From Vibrio splendidus (GTDB lineage Bacteria; Pseudomonadota; Gammaproteobacteria; Enterobacterales; Vibrionaceae), in assembly GCF_002873455.1 (NCBI RefSeq), contig NZ_MCUN01000035.1:171890-227600 (forward strand): 55,711 bases of DNA. Direction: 5' to 3'. Both the position numbers and the translations under genes were made by a program. The notes under the pieces are model-generated. The model saw only the letters and a program-made list of their open reading frames with translations. It made no database searches and was not told the origin of the DNA. Each line of letters starts with the position of its first letter. Position 1 is the first letter of the stretch. Positions 8,103-16,404 of this stretch are shown here, piece by piece.

Positions 8103-9473
8103 TTATGCTTTAACGGCTTCGCAATCATTGGAAGACGTTAACGGTTTGAAGAATAGCTTTGTTTCTTCGATTACAACGTGGCGTAGCAAGATAAGGCCGA
8201 TTAGGTTAGGAATTGCCATTAGGCCGTTCACGATATCAGCCATCAACCAGATCATGTCGAGTTTTAGGAATGCACCAGAAGCAACCAAGGCAATAAAGAT
8301 AATTTTGTAAGGCAGTACTGCTTTAGTACCTAACAAGAAAACAACACAGCGCTCACCGTAGTAATTCCAGCCTAAAATCGTTGTAAACGCAAAGAAGATT
8401 AAACCAATCGAAACCAACATTGGACCTAAAGTATCGGCGTTTAAACCCACAGCGAATGCATGAGTGGTCATCGCAGCACCAGAGAGGTCGGTTTGCCAAG
8501 CACCCGTTAAGATAAGTGCCAAGCCCGTCATCGTACAGATGATGATGGTGTCAAAGAAAGTACCAGTCATAGAGACAAGTCCTTGTTTCACACATGAGTC
8601 CGTTTTTGCCGCCGCCGCCGCCATTGGAGCGCTACCTAGGCCTGATTCGTTCGAGAATACACCACGAGCGATACCTGATTGGATAGCAAGCATGATGCTC
8701 GCACCAAAGAAACCACCTGTTGCTGCTGTGTTGGTAAACGCAGAGGTCACAACAAGGGTGATGGCATTGAGTAGTTGGTCTGCATTTGAAACCAGAACGC
8801 TTAAACACGCGACGATGTACATAATGGCCATGGTAGGCACTACTTTTCCTGCAACCTTCGCGATAGATTGAATACCACCCAGGGTTACCACTGCCACCAA
8901 TATCGTAAGAACGACAGCAGACATCTCACGAGAAGCACCGAATGAAATTTGAGTTGCGTCTAAGATAGCGTTGACTTGTGGGAAGGTACCAATACCGAAG
9001 CAGGCAACACCTAACGCGAAGATAGCGAACATTACCGCTAAGATTCGTGAACCGACACCGTATTGCAGGTAGTACATTGGACCGCCAACCATTTCGCCAT
9101 TGCTATCGGTTCTGCGGTATTTAACGGCAAGTAGACATTCTGCATATTTGGTCGCCATACCAAAGACAGCGGCAAGCCACATCCAGAATAGGGCACCAGG
9201 GCCACCAATCTTGATTGCGGTCGCTACACCTACGATATTACCGGTACCAATCGTTGCAGAAAGCGCTGTACACAAAGCGGCGAAGCTTGATACGTCACCT
9301 GTGCCGGATTTATCTTTGGTGAACACCATTTTTAGCGCAGTTGGAAGGTGTCTAAACTGGAGTAAGCCTAAGCGAAAAGTAAAGTAGATACCCGTTCCCA
9401 CTAGCAGAATAAGCAGTGGTGGTCCCCAAACGAATTGGTTGATGGTTTGTAGTGTAGCTTGTAGGTGGTTCAT
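8103..9473 (-). CDS. Sodium:alanine/glycine symporter (AGCS family)
   Basis: A 456-residue inner-membrane transporter with about ten to eleven hydrophobic segments. The AGCS signatures are clear: FAALCTALSATIGTGNIVGV and GGPGALFWMWLAAVFGMATK near residues 65-110, KYAECLLAVKYR, and GVFSNESGLGSAP in the middle. AGCS proteins take up alanine or glycine with sodium. A tandem glycine riboswitch lies 125 bases upstream on the same strand, so glycine is the likely regulatory ligand and probably a substrate. AAGGGG sits just before the ATG. The same arrangement is known from Vibrio cholerae, where the tandem riboswitch was found upstream of an AGCS gene. The gene is monocistronic with a strong terminator. 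Confidence 0.95.
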   Translation of the reverse strand: MNHLQATLQTINQFVWGPPLLILLVGTGIYFTFRLGLLQFRHLPTALKMVFTKDKSGTGDVSSFAALCTALSATIGTGNIVGVATAIKIGGPGALFWMWLAAVFGMATKYAECLLAVKYRRTDSNGEMVGGPMYYLQYGVGSRILAVMFAIFALGVACFGIGTFPQVNAILDATQISFGASREMSAVVLTILVAVVTLGGIQSIAKVAGKVVPTMAIMYIVACLSVLVSNADQLLNAITLVVTSAFTNTAATGGFFGASIMLAIQSGIARGVFSNESGLGSAPMAAAAAKTDSCVKQGLVSMTGTFFDTIIICTMTGLALILTGAWQTDLSGAAMTTHAFAVGLNADTLGPMLVSIGLIFFAFTTILGWNYYGERCVVFLLGTKAVLPYKIIFIALVASGAFLKLDMIWLMADIVNGLMAIPNLIGLILLRHVVIEETKLFFKPLTSSNDCEAVKA

Positions 9474-9597
9474 AGGTTCCCCTTAATAAATATAAAATTT
9501 AAGGAGAAGAGGGAAGGCAGTGCAGATCACAGGGATCGATAGCACTACTTAATACAGACGGATTTCTAGATAGAATTCTTTTGTTAATTAAGGCTGT

Positions 9598-9855
9598 TGC
9601 TTTCCACTCCTCTGTCCTTTTGCCTGAGAGTTTCACTTAGCGAATCACTTATAGATAAGTAACGGGCACTAAGCTTGCTCCTTCGGCGACCGCTTGCTAC
9701 AAATAAAGTAGTACGGTTCTCTCCAGAGGTTCCTCCAACGACAGTCCTCACTTTTCTGGATTTCTCCAGCATAAAGCACCTGAAAGATTTACTTCTTCGG
9801 CGGGTCAATCTAACTAAATGTTAATATTTAGTTAAAACCACTCTCCTGCAGTCTT
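9598..9855 (-). promoter_or_regulatory. Tandem glycine riboswitch (two gcvT-type aptamers)
   Basis: Read on the minus strand, two glycine aptamers lie in series. The first, about 9855-9731, has GCAGGAGAG, then GCCGAAGAAGTAAA, CTTTCAGG, GAGGACTG and a closing GGAGG. The second, about 9730-9598, has CTCTGGAGAGAACCG, GTCGCCGAAGGAGCAAGC, CTCTCAGGCAAAAGGACAG and GAGGAG. These are the conserved core blocks of the gcvT RNA element. The gene controlled is the AGCS symporter downstream. Glycine binding normally turns expression on for glycine-cleavage genes, but for transporter genes the sign may be reversed; the sequence alone does not decide it. Confidence 0.95.
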
Positions 9856-10036
9856 CATCGGAACAATTACCTAAAGAATTAGGTAATCTGTACGCGTATC
9901 CTAGATCATATAAAATGTGATGTCAGCTACAAAATATCTGTTTGCTTAAATGTTGTTCAACTAAATGATCAAACAACGAGTCTCTGACGTAACTTGTTTA
10001 TTTAAATGGTATAAAATAGAGAAACAAGGAGGAGTT

Positions 10037-10195
10037 ATGACTCGATTAATAGCGATTGTTTTTTTATTGGCTTTGGCATTTGTACTGTTTCGCTACCGGA
10101 CAAACGAAAAACTGCAAAAAGGGGTGGTGATCGTTATCGTTAGCAGCTTCCTTTTATATACGGCCAGCTTGATGATTTCGGAGTTAACTCGTTAA
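10037..10195 (+). CDS. Small membrane protein, 52 residues, unknown function
   Basis: The ATG at 10037 follows an excellent AAGGAGGAG with proper spacing, so I take that start rather than the longer frame from 9965, which adds 24 residues without a ribosome binding site. The protein has two hydrophobic helices, at about residues 3-18 (LIAIVFLLALAFVLFR) and 30-48, separated by a short basic loop RYRTNEKLQK, and ends SELTR. No family is recognised. It lies between the divergent riboswitch promoter region and a coiled-coil protein gene and may share transcription with the latter, although the 143-bp gap leaves this open. Confidence 0.75.
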   Translation: MTRLIAIVFLLALAFVLFRYRTNEKLQKGVVIVIVSSFLLYTASLMISELTR

Positions 10196-10276
10196 ACCTG
10201 TTTGTGAGCAGATAGGATGAACGTGTTAGCAAAGCTCGAGCGCTTCTGGCTTGAGTAATTGGCTTAACTGAGCCTT

Positions 10277-10298
10277 CAGTATCAGTATCAGTATCAGT
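10277..10298. repeat. Short tandem repeat CAGTAT x3
   Basis: CAGTAT occurs three times in tandem followed by CAGT, about 40 bases before the GTG start of the coiled-coil gene. A hexamer repeat in this position can vary in number by slippage and would alter leader length without a frame effect. Confidence 0.7.
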
Positions 10299-10338
10299 GA
10301 CCGTGTAACGTTAAACAAATTTTTGGGAGTACCCGCTA

Positions 10339-11073
10339 GTGAACCAGCAATCTGGACAAAGCGAACAAGATGAAGTGGTTGTTATTGAAGAACGCGATAA
10401 GCGCAGTCAGCTCTATATCGGCATTGCTGCGGTTATAGGTTTGGCGTTAGGTGGCTTGATCGGTTCTACAATCACGGCTTCGAAGTGGGAGTCCACTTAT
10501 CAGGTACTCGAAACTCGTTATCAAGAGCTGAATGACAGTAAAACACAGTTGATGACATCCGTTGAAACTAAAGTGGCAAAAGTCGATACCGAAATCGATG
10601 CAAAAGTAGAAGCAGCTCTAGTGAAACAGACAGAAGTACATCAAAAAGAGCTTCAAGACCTAGCGAAGCAGTCTTCGGTTTTAGAGAAGGCGAACTATTC
10701 GTTAGAGCAGCAGCTAAACGAGCAGAAGCAAACGTTAGAGCAAACTCAGCAAGATAACCAGAAGCTTAATCGTCAGGCAGACATGCAATCAACCTTGTTT
10801 GAACGTTCGCGTGAGGTTTTCCGAAAAGAATTGCAGATATCTCAAGAGCTTGAAAAGCTTGAGAAAGAAAAAGATGAACTTGAGCAGAACCTTGGTGCTT
10901 TGAAGAAAGCGTGCGACGTTTTCTTAGATGGCACGTCATGGGATGCTAAATCTGACGCGTGTGAGAAGCAAGATAACGCCAACTCGCGCCTGAGTGATGT
11001 CAGACAGATGATTGAAGTTCACACTATGGATCTTAAGCAGATTAAAACGCTCACTGAAGAGATGGGTCTATAA
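10339..11073 (+). CDS. Membrane-anchored coiled-coil protein, unknown function
   Basis: A 244-residue protein starting at a GTG with GGGAG eight bases upstream. After an acidic N-terminus there is one transmembrane helix at about residues 27-46 (YIGIAAVIGLALGGLIGSTI). Nearly all the rest, about 50-200, is predicted coiled coil rich in E, K, Q and L. The C-terminal part has two cysteines (KKACDVF and DACEKQ), the only ones in the protein and possibly disulphide-bonded if periplasmic. No enzyme motif is visible. Proteins of this kind are often labelled as chromosome-segregation ATPases because of the coiled coil, but no Walker motif is present. A strong terminator follows at 11165. Confidence 0.85.
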   Translation: MNQQSGQSEQDEVVVIEERDKRSQLYIGIAAVIGLALGGLIGSTITASKWESTYQVLETRYQELNDSKTQLMTSVETKVAKVDTEIDAKVEAALVKQTEVHQKELQDLAKQSSVLEKANYSLEQQLNEQKQTLEQTQQDNQKLNRQADMQSTLFERSREVFRKELQISQELEKLEKEKDELEQNLGALKKACDVFLDGTSWDAKSDACEKQDNANSRLSDVRQMIEVHTMDLKQIKTLTEEMGL

Positions 11074-11164
11074 GCTCAAGTGCTTAACTTGACGCTCTTT
11101 GTTTTACCTAGCGAACCTGCTGTCGGATACACCTAAAACAAACTTCATCACCAACTACTAATTC

Positions 11165-11199
11165 AACGCCCACATCATGCTTATGATGTGGGCGTTTTT
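11165..11199 (+). terminator. Terminator of the coiled-coil protein gene
   Basis: AACGCCCACATCAT at 11165-11178 pairs perfectly with ATGATGTGGGCGTT at 11183-11196 around a four-base loop, followed by a T-run to 11199. This is one of the strongest terminators in the window. Confidence 0.92.
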
Positions 11200-11397
11200 G
11201 CGTATGTCTCATGAGAATTTGTGATTTAGCACTGAAAATGATTTTAATATGTAATTGATTGCTTATTTTGGTGACTTTGCATGCATCTTTAGAAATAATA
11301 AAAAACTCATAATGGCGATATTCTAGGATGAATTCGCAGTCTATGTTGCACTTACTTTAAGTGATTTGAGACTGTGCTGATAAGGAGGGGTTAAACC
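11200..11397. other. Upstream region of the 71-residue protein gene
   Basis: AT-rich 198-bp stretch between the terminator and the next start. It presumably contains a promoter for the small gene. The AAGGAGGGG ribosome binding site at 11382-11390 is the only element I can name. Confidence 0.35.
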
Positions 11398-11613
11398 ATG
11401 CCAGAATATGAGTGCGAAAACTGCCCAATAATCTATTGTTTCGATGACTGCCATTCACCACTAGCAGGTCAACAAACTATCGACATTGAAGAACAAGCAG
11501 AAAGTAAATTGGAAGAACTAACAGAAGGAAAAACGGATGGGCTTGAGAAAAAGGGTGAAGTATCTAAACAACTTACACAAGAAGCTACAGACGTTAGTTA
11601 TCTAAATTTATAA
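11398..11613 (+). CDS. Small acidic protein with N-terminal cysteine cluster
   Basis: A 71-residue frame opening with an ATG that has a near-perfect Shine-Dalgarno (TAAGGAGGGG) seven bases upstream. The first 20 residues hold four cysteines, in ECENCPIIYCFDDC (positions 6, 9, 14 and 18), which could bind a metal or form disulphides. The remainder is polar and strongly charged (EEQAESKLEELTEGK), without a membrane segment or signal peptide. I do not recognise a family. The coding call rests on the ribosome binding site and composition; a weak hairpin follows the stop. Expression or conservation data would be needed to be sure it is real. Confidence 0.6.
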   Translation: MPEYECENCPIIYCFDDCHSPLAGQQTIDIEEQAESKLEELTEGKTDGLEKKGEVSKQLTQEATDVSYLNL

Positions 11614-11656
11614 ATAGAACTTCTCGGCATGCTACCAAGTTCTGCTTTAGACAGAA

Positions 11657-11689
11657 AAAATCCCCACAAGCATAACCAGTAGGGATTTT
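11657..11689. terminator. Weak bidirectional hairpin between convergent genes
   Basis: AAAATCCC at 11657-11664 pairs with GGGATTTT at 11682-11689 around a 17-base loop. It sits between convergent genes and has A and T runs in the arms, so it may end transcription from both sides, but the stem is short. Confidence 0.45.
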
Positions 11690-11806
11690 AGATAAGTTGC
11701 AGTACTGTTCTTGCTTTCTCAAGCAAAGGGTATTACAAAAATTTTTAGAACAGTGTCGTTTCTTAGAATTGAGTTAGCTACTAGAGTAACATCATTCCAC
11801 TAAACG

Positions 11807-13348
11807 TTATTTATCGTAAGTTTTGATTTCGCCAGATTTAACACGAGCAACAAATGATTGCAGTTCTTTCTTCACAACAGGCATTAAGAAGTACAGACCA
11901 AGAATGTTGAAGATAGACATCGCAAAGATAGCCGCATCAGAGAAGTCGATTACCGCGCCGAATTGGATCGTGGCACCAATAACAACAAACACACAAAACA
12001 TGACTTTAAAAATCAGTTCCGTTGTTTTGCCTTCGCCAAATAGGTAAGTCCACGCTTTCAGGCCGTAGTATGACCAAGAAATCATTGTCGAAAATGCAAA
12101 CATGATTACTGCGAGAGCAAGTGTGTATTTAAACACTTCTGCAGTTTCAGTAAACGATGCAGCAGTAAGCGTTACACCTGTTAAACCTGTTCCATCATAT
12201 GGACCTGTGTTTAAGCCCGCGATAGTGATTACCAATGCAGTCATTGTACAAATGATTACCGTATCAACGAATGGTTCTAGTAGTGATACAAGACCTTCAG
12301 TGATTGGTTCTTTTGTTTTTACTGCTGAGTGAGCAATTGCTGCTGAACCTACGCCCGCCTCGTTTGAGAATGTCGCACGTTTCAGACCTTGGATTAAGGC
12401 ACCAATAAATCCGCCAACCACACCTTCGCCAGTAAATGCACCCGTAAAGATAGCGCTGAATGCATCGCCAACTTGATCAAGGTTAGAACCGATAACAATG
12501 AGAGCCATACCGATATACAGAGCAGCCATCCAAGGAACAACTTTTTCCGTTACCGATGCAATAGAAGGCATACCACCAACAATTACAGAGAAAACCAAAG
12601 TAGCGAGTACAAGGCCAGTGATAACACCATATTCACTTGGTACATCGAATGCGTAAGTTAACATGGCATGTGCTTGGTTAGCTTGGAACATGTTACCGCC
12701 GCCCAATGCACCTAGAATACACATTAACGCAAAACCAATAGCAAGGGCTTTACCTAATCCACCAAGTCCTCTTTCGCTCAGACCTTGGCTGAGGTAGTAC
12801 ATTGGACCACCCGAAACGACACCTGAAGGTAAGATAGTTCGGTATTTTACACCTAAAGTACACTCACAAAATTTAGACGCCATTCCTAGAAGACCACACA
12901 AGATCATCCAGAATGTCGCACCCGGACCACCAATCGCAAGAGCAGCACCAACCCCGGCAATATTACCAAGCCCTACGGTTCCAGAAAGCGCGGTTGTTAA
13001 CGCTTGAAAGTGAGAAACTTCGCCATCTTCTTTGGAGTTAGGGTCGGTATACTTACCTTTGATAATGTCTATGGCCATACCAACACGTTTAAATTGAACA
13101 AAGCCAAAATAAACAGTAAAGATAATCGCGGCGAGCAATAGCCAACCAACAATGATTGGGAAGTTTGCTTCACCAAGTGGGACACTTTTAAATATTAATC
13201 CAACAAACCACCCTGTGTAGTCATTGAAAAAACCATCAACACTTTGACTCAAGTTGCTGATACTTTGACTAAATGATCCTTCTTCTGCAAATGCACTGGA
13301 ACTAAACAATAATATAAACCCAAAAAATAATTCACGTATGTTTTTCAT
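11807..13348 (-). CDS. Sodium:alanine symporter family (AGCS) protein, long N-terminal form
   Basis: A 513-residue transporter with the same AGCS core as the gene at 8103 but a longer N-terminus. Residues 1-21 look like a signal peptide (LFFGFILLFSSSAFA) and are followed by about 40 polar residues before the first membrane helix (FPIIVGWLLLAAIIF). Signatures are FQALTTALSGTVGLGNIAGV, GGPGATFWMILCGLLGMASK and ATFSNEAGVGSAAIAHSAVK. It should import alanine or a similar small amino acid with sodium. The start is supported by AGGGAAAACC before the ATG. No riboswitch is seen upstream, so it is regulated differently from its paralogue 2.3 kb away. Confidence 0.93.
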   Translation of the reverse strand: MKNIRELFFGFILLFSSSAFAEEGSFSQSISNLSQSVDGFFNDYTGWFVGLIFKSVPLGEANFPIIVGWLLLAAIIFTVYFGFVQFKRVGMAIDIIKGKYTDPNSKEDGEVSHFQALTTALSGTVGLGNIAGVGAALAIGGPGATFWMILCGLLGMASKFCECTLGVKYRTILPSGVVSGGPMYYLSQGLSERGLGGLGKALAIGFALMCILGALGGGNMFQANQAHAMLTYAFDVPSEYGVITGLVLATLVFSVIVGGMPSIASVTEKVVPWMAALYIGMALIVIGSNLDQVGDAFSAIFTGAFTGEGVVGGFIGALIQGLKRATFSNEAGVGSAAIAHSAVKTKEPITEGLVSLLEPFVDTVIICTMTALVITIAGLNTGPYDGTGLTGVTLTAASFTETAEVFKYTLALAVIMFAFSTMISWSYYGLKAWTYLFGEGKTTELIFKVMFCVFVVIGATIQFGAVIDFSDAAIFAMSIFNILGLYFLMPVVKKELQSFVARVKSGEIKTYDK

Positions 13349-13845
13349 GGTTTTCCCTGTCTTTTTATTAAATTATGTTTGTTGCTGTTGTGTTTGTTTC
13401 TATTTGTTTTTCTACTTTTTTTACGTTTCAGTGATTCATTTACTTCATTCGACGGCAACACAAACGGCTGAAGCTAAGTCGAAAAACGAAATAAATATAA
13501 GTACTGATCTTGCTTTATATGGATATCCTCTTGGTATGTGAACCAATAAGACTATGGTGTTCGGCTTACCAAGTCCTACTGATAATCCTATACATAAAAA
13601 TAATACCCTTAAAGAAATTTTTACAATAAATTTACAATTGTTCGGGTTTTGTCATTGTTTTGGAATAAGTCGATGCTTTTTAGGCTGAAAAAGCATATGC
13701 AGTAGCTGTTATAGTGACGGGTTAAGGTGAATGATAGAAGGGGTCATAGGGAAGTCGGCGAGTTTGAGTACTCGATATGTGCTTGGAGGAATAAATAACT
13801 GATGGCTGAAGATGCAATCAGGCCAGAGGGTATTAAACCAAAGGG
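13349..13845. other. Intergenic region, 497 bp
   Basis: Upstream region of the second AGCS gene and downstream of the export operon. The first 100 bases are T-rich in a way that yields a low-complexity shadow frame. No gene, clear repeat or RNA is seen. It must contain the AGCS promoter on the minus strand. Confidence 0.35.
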
Positions 13846-13880
13846 CATTAAAAAAGCTCTTTATCAGAGCTTTTTTAATG
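13846..13880 (-). terminator. Terminator of the export operon
   Basis: CATTAAAAAAGCTCT at 13846-13860 pairs perfectly with AGAGCTTTTTTAATG at 13866-13880, giving a 15-bp stem, a five-base loop and built-in A/T runs. It lies about 45 bases beyond the last permease stop. Confidence 0.88.
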
Positions 13881-13926
13881 GTTTACGATGAACATGAGGC
13901 TTAGCGTTTAGAAGGCAAAGCCAAAG

Positions 13927-15081
13927 CTAAACAGAACCGGTGATACGTTTACTCGACTTGTGGTAGAGCTTAAGTGCTAATAACGAACCCCATAAAGCGA
14001 CTTGTCCCCATAGTAATGTCCATTGAGAAGCCACTTCCTGCCAAGATGCACCCATCTGATTAAGCGCTAAGAAACCTTGGATAGCCGGTGTGCTTGGGAA
14101 TAACTGTGATAGCAACACTAACCATTCAGGCATCATTTCAACGGGCCAGATAAAACCTGAAGAGAAGATGAGCGGCATTGAACTGATTAACACTACAACC
14201 GTGACTAACTCTCTTCTTGGTACTAATTCACCGATAAAAATTCCGATCAAACAGCTAGCCAGCAAGAAGGGCAGTAGTAAGGTCAAAATCTGTGTCGTTG
14301 AGGCGAGTAAGTTTATTCCATACATCGAGAAGCTCGCGCCGAAGTAGTACATCGACAACAAGTAATAAATGCCGACTAAGGTACAGCAGCGAGCAAGCAT
14401 CAGTTTTGCCGGAGAGGTCTTACTCCAATAGCCAAACGTAGATCGAGCGTTTTGGGTCGCGCCAACTAATCCAGAAGCCATGGCTAAGGTTTGTTGCAGG
14501 ATCAACACAAAGACGGCTGGAACCACGTAATCGATGTATCCCATGCGACTATTGAAAGTTGGCTTGAGGTTTAAACTAAATGCGCTGTAGCCTTTGGCTG
14601 CGGATTCTAAAGGCACACCTTCAACTAACAAGTGACTGACCTTAACTTGCGCAGCCAACGTGCCTCCTGCCTTGGCAAGCCCTTCTACAATGGTTCCGTA
14701 AACTAAGAAGTAAGAAGCATCGCCAGCGTAAGAAAGAGTAGGGCTCTTACCGAGCAGCAAGTCTTTATAGAAGTCTTCTGGAATGACGAGGAAGCCACCG
14801 ATCTCTTGGTTAAGTACGGCTTGTTTTGCATCAGCGATGCTGGAGTCCCGACGTACCAATTCGATTTGAGAGGTGGCATCCACCATTCGTTCTAATTGGT
14901 AGCTGCTTTGACTCTTGTCCAAGTTTACTACCGAAGCTTTAAGCTGTTGAGGAACTTGGTGCGCGTAAGGCAATGGGTACAAGAACGAATAGAAGACCAC
15001 ACCACCAAATACCGTTAGAAGTACAACAGGGTTACGCAGTACCGCTAAAAGTTCTTGCTTGAGCAGTTGAGTAAAGCTCAT
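13927..15081 (-). CDS. ABC-2 type permease (second of pair) of an export operon
   Basis: A 384-residue inner-membrane protein with the ABC-2 exporter permease layout of the YbhR/YhhJ type. There is one N-terminal helix (VVLLTVFGGVVFYSFLYPLP), a large periplasmic region of about 150 residues containing IGGFLVIPEDFYKDLLLGK, and then five to six helices, with PAVFVLILQQTLAMASGLVG and FSSGFIWPVEMMPEWL typical of the family. It overlaps the upstream permease gene by one base (TAATG), which implies translational coupling. In the usual systems two such subunits pair with a separate ATPase; no ATP-binding gene is present in this operon. The substrate is unknown, perhaps drugs or toxic organics. Confidence 0.9.
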   Translation of the reverse strand: MSFTQLLKQELLAVLRNPVVLLTVFGGVVFYSFLYPLPYAHQVPQQLKASVVNLDKSQSSYQLERMVDATSQIELVRRDSSIADAKQAVLNQEIGGFLVIPEDFYKDLLLGKSPTLSYAGDASYFLVYGTIVEGLAKAGGTLAAQVKVSHLLVEGVPLESAAKGYSAFSLNLKPTFNSRMGYIDYVVPAVFVLILQQTLAMASGLVGATQNARSTFGYWSKTSPAKLMLARCCTLVGIYYLLSMYYFGASFSMYGINLLASTTQILTLLLPFLLASCLIGIFIGELVPRRELVTVVVLISSMPLIFSSGFIWPVEMMPEWLVLLSQLFPSTPAIQGFLALNQMGASWQEVASQWTLLWGQVALWGSLLALKLYHKSSKRITGSV

Positions 15082-16397
15082 TATTCAACTCCTTGTGGTG
15101 CTGATTGTTCTGGTTTCTCTTGCTGTGTTGCTTGTGTTGACGGCGTTACTTTTGCAGATAGAGCTGCTTGGGCTGTTAGATCCGTTTGTGCAGACAGAGC
15201 TGATTGCGCCAAGTGTTTCTTAATCAACAACATCACCACGAAAGCAGGAATTGCATACCACAACATAGAAGAGAGGCTGATCAGTGACTGTGCCACACTC
15301 GCGCCATAACTAGACTGTGCCGTTTGTACTTCGATGTAATGACTCACGGGCAACAAGCTTCTCCAGATTTGAGCCGCTGTATTCATGTCAGTTACTGGAA
15401 AGGTAATTCCCATGAACGCAAAGCTTGGTGCTGTAAAGGCGCCAGCGAAACTCATTGCTCTTGCTGGATCAAGCGTTAAGAAGAAAAACAAACAACCCAT
15501 GATGATGCAACTGATGACAGTAAGTAGTTGGGCGACGGTGAGTGCCACAAAGCTGCCGTTAAACGGCCAATCTAAGAGGACATAGAACCAAAAGCTAAAC
15601 GCGATACCAAACATCAAAAACAACACAACATAAGGCGTTAATGTTGATGCTAACGACTTGATAGGCGCGTTGGATAACCAAGCCTGAAGGCCTCGAGCTC
15701 TAACGTTTGCCGTCAAAACCAATATCGTGCCCACCACAATCATGATCTGCCATAGCGCTGGAATAACCGCAGACACCAAGAACTGAGCATAACTGGTGTT
15801 CTTGTTGAACAGTGGCGTGATCTGGCTTTGCACTGTTACTGCTTGGCCTAATGCTGATTGAACCGTGGTATCACCGTGTGACAGCTGTTTCACGACTTCA
15901 AGTTGCGCGTTAAAAGTACCTTGAGCCTGCAGCAAGGCAGAGTTCACCAGCTTGCCGATCAAGATAAATTGGCTGTTGTAGAACACAGACACTTGCGGGT
16001 TTAAACCTAGGAAAAGGTCTCGGTCAAAATGCCTTGGAATTACAACATAGCCGTAGATATTGCGTTCAATCATCGCTTGAGCCGCTTCACTCGCCGAGCT
16101 GTACTTTTGAGTGACTTGCAGCGTTGGTGATGCATCAACAAGGCGTGTGAACTGTTGCGAAATTTGGCTGTGTTCAAGATCGACAACCGCAACCGGTAAG
16201 TCACGAGCGATCCCTTGTGAAAAAATCAGCCAAATACTGGCAGCAAGAAGCAAAGGTATCCAAGTTAGAGAAGACAACAACCATTTGTCTTTACGAACAA
16301 TCGCCCATTGCCTAAGCAAGGTATTCTTCGTTCTATGATGCTCAGGTGATTGCGAGCCTTTAGATTGCGAACCTGTAGATCGATAGTTAGCAGACAT
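15081..16397 (-). CDS. ABC-2 type permease (first of pair) of an export operon
   Basis: A 438-residue paralogue of the downstream permease. After a polar N-terminus of about 35 residues it has a helix (SLTWIPLLLAASIWLIFSQG) and a periplasmic domain with DLPVAVVDLEHSQISQQF and YGYVVIPRHFDRDLFLG. A cluster of helices follows (PALWQIMIVVGTILVLTANV, FAFMGITFPVTDM). The last 40 residues are an alanine-, glutamine- and threonine-rich tail after the final helix, absent from the partner and of unknown role. It lies seven bases after the HlyD-like gene. No Walker motif is present in this protein or its neighbours. Function is presumably export across the inner membrane as a heterodimer with the next gene product. 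Confidence 0.9.
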   Translation of the reverse strand: MSANYRSTGSQSKGSQSPEHHRTKNTLLRQWAIVRKDKWLLSSLTWIPLLLAASIWLIFSQGIARDLPVAVVDLEHSQISQQFTRLVDASPTLQVTQKYSSASEAAQAMIERNIYGYVVIPRHFDRDLFLGLNPQVSVFYNSQFILIGKLVNSALLQAQGTFNAQLEVVKQLSHGDTTVQSALGQAVTVQSQITPLFNKNTSYAQFLVSAVIPALWQIMIVVGTILVLTANVRARGLQAWLSNAPIKSLASTLTPYVVLFLMFGIAFSFWFYVLLDWPFNGSFVALTVAQLLTVISCIIMGCLFFFLTLDPARAMSFAGAFTAPSFAFMGITFPVTDMNTAAQIWRSLLPVSHYIEVQTAQSSYGASVAQSLISLSSMLWYAIPAFVVMLLIKKHLAQSALSAQTDLTAQAALSAKVTPSTQATQQEKPEQSAPQGVE

Positions 16398-16404
16398 ACG
16401 TCAC

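Noticed and set aside
9584..9808. 74-codon frame on the minus strand over the glycine riboswitch
   Set aside because: It lies wholly within the conserved aptamer sequence; the composition follows RNA structure, not protein, and there is no ribosome binding site.
13338..13541. Cysteine-, phenylalanine- and tyrosine-rich frame upstream of the second AGCS gene
   Set aside because: Low-complexity T-rich DNA translated by chance; no ribosome binding site and overlaps the promoter region of the AGCS gene.
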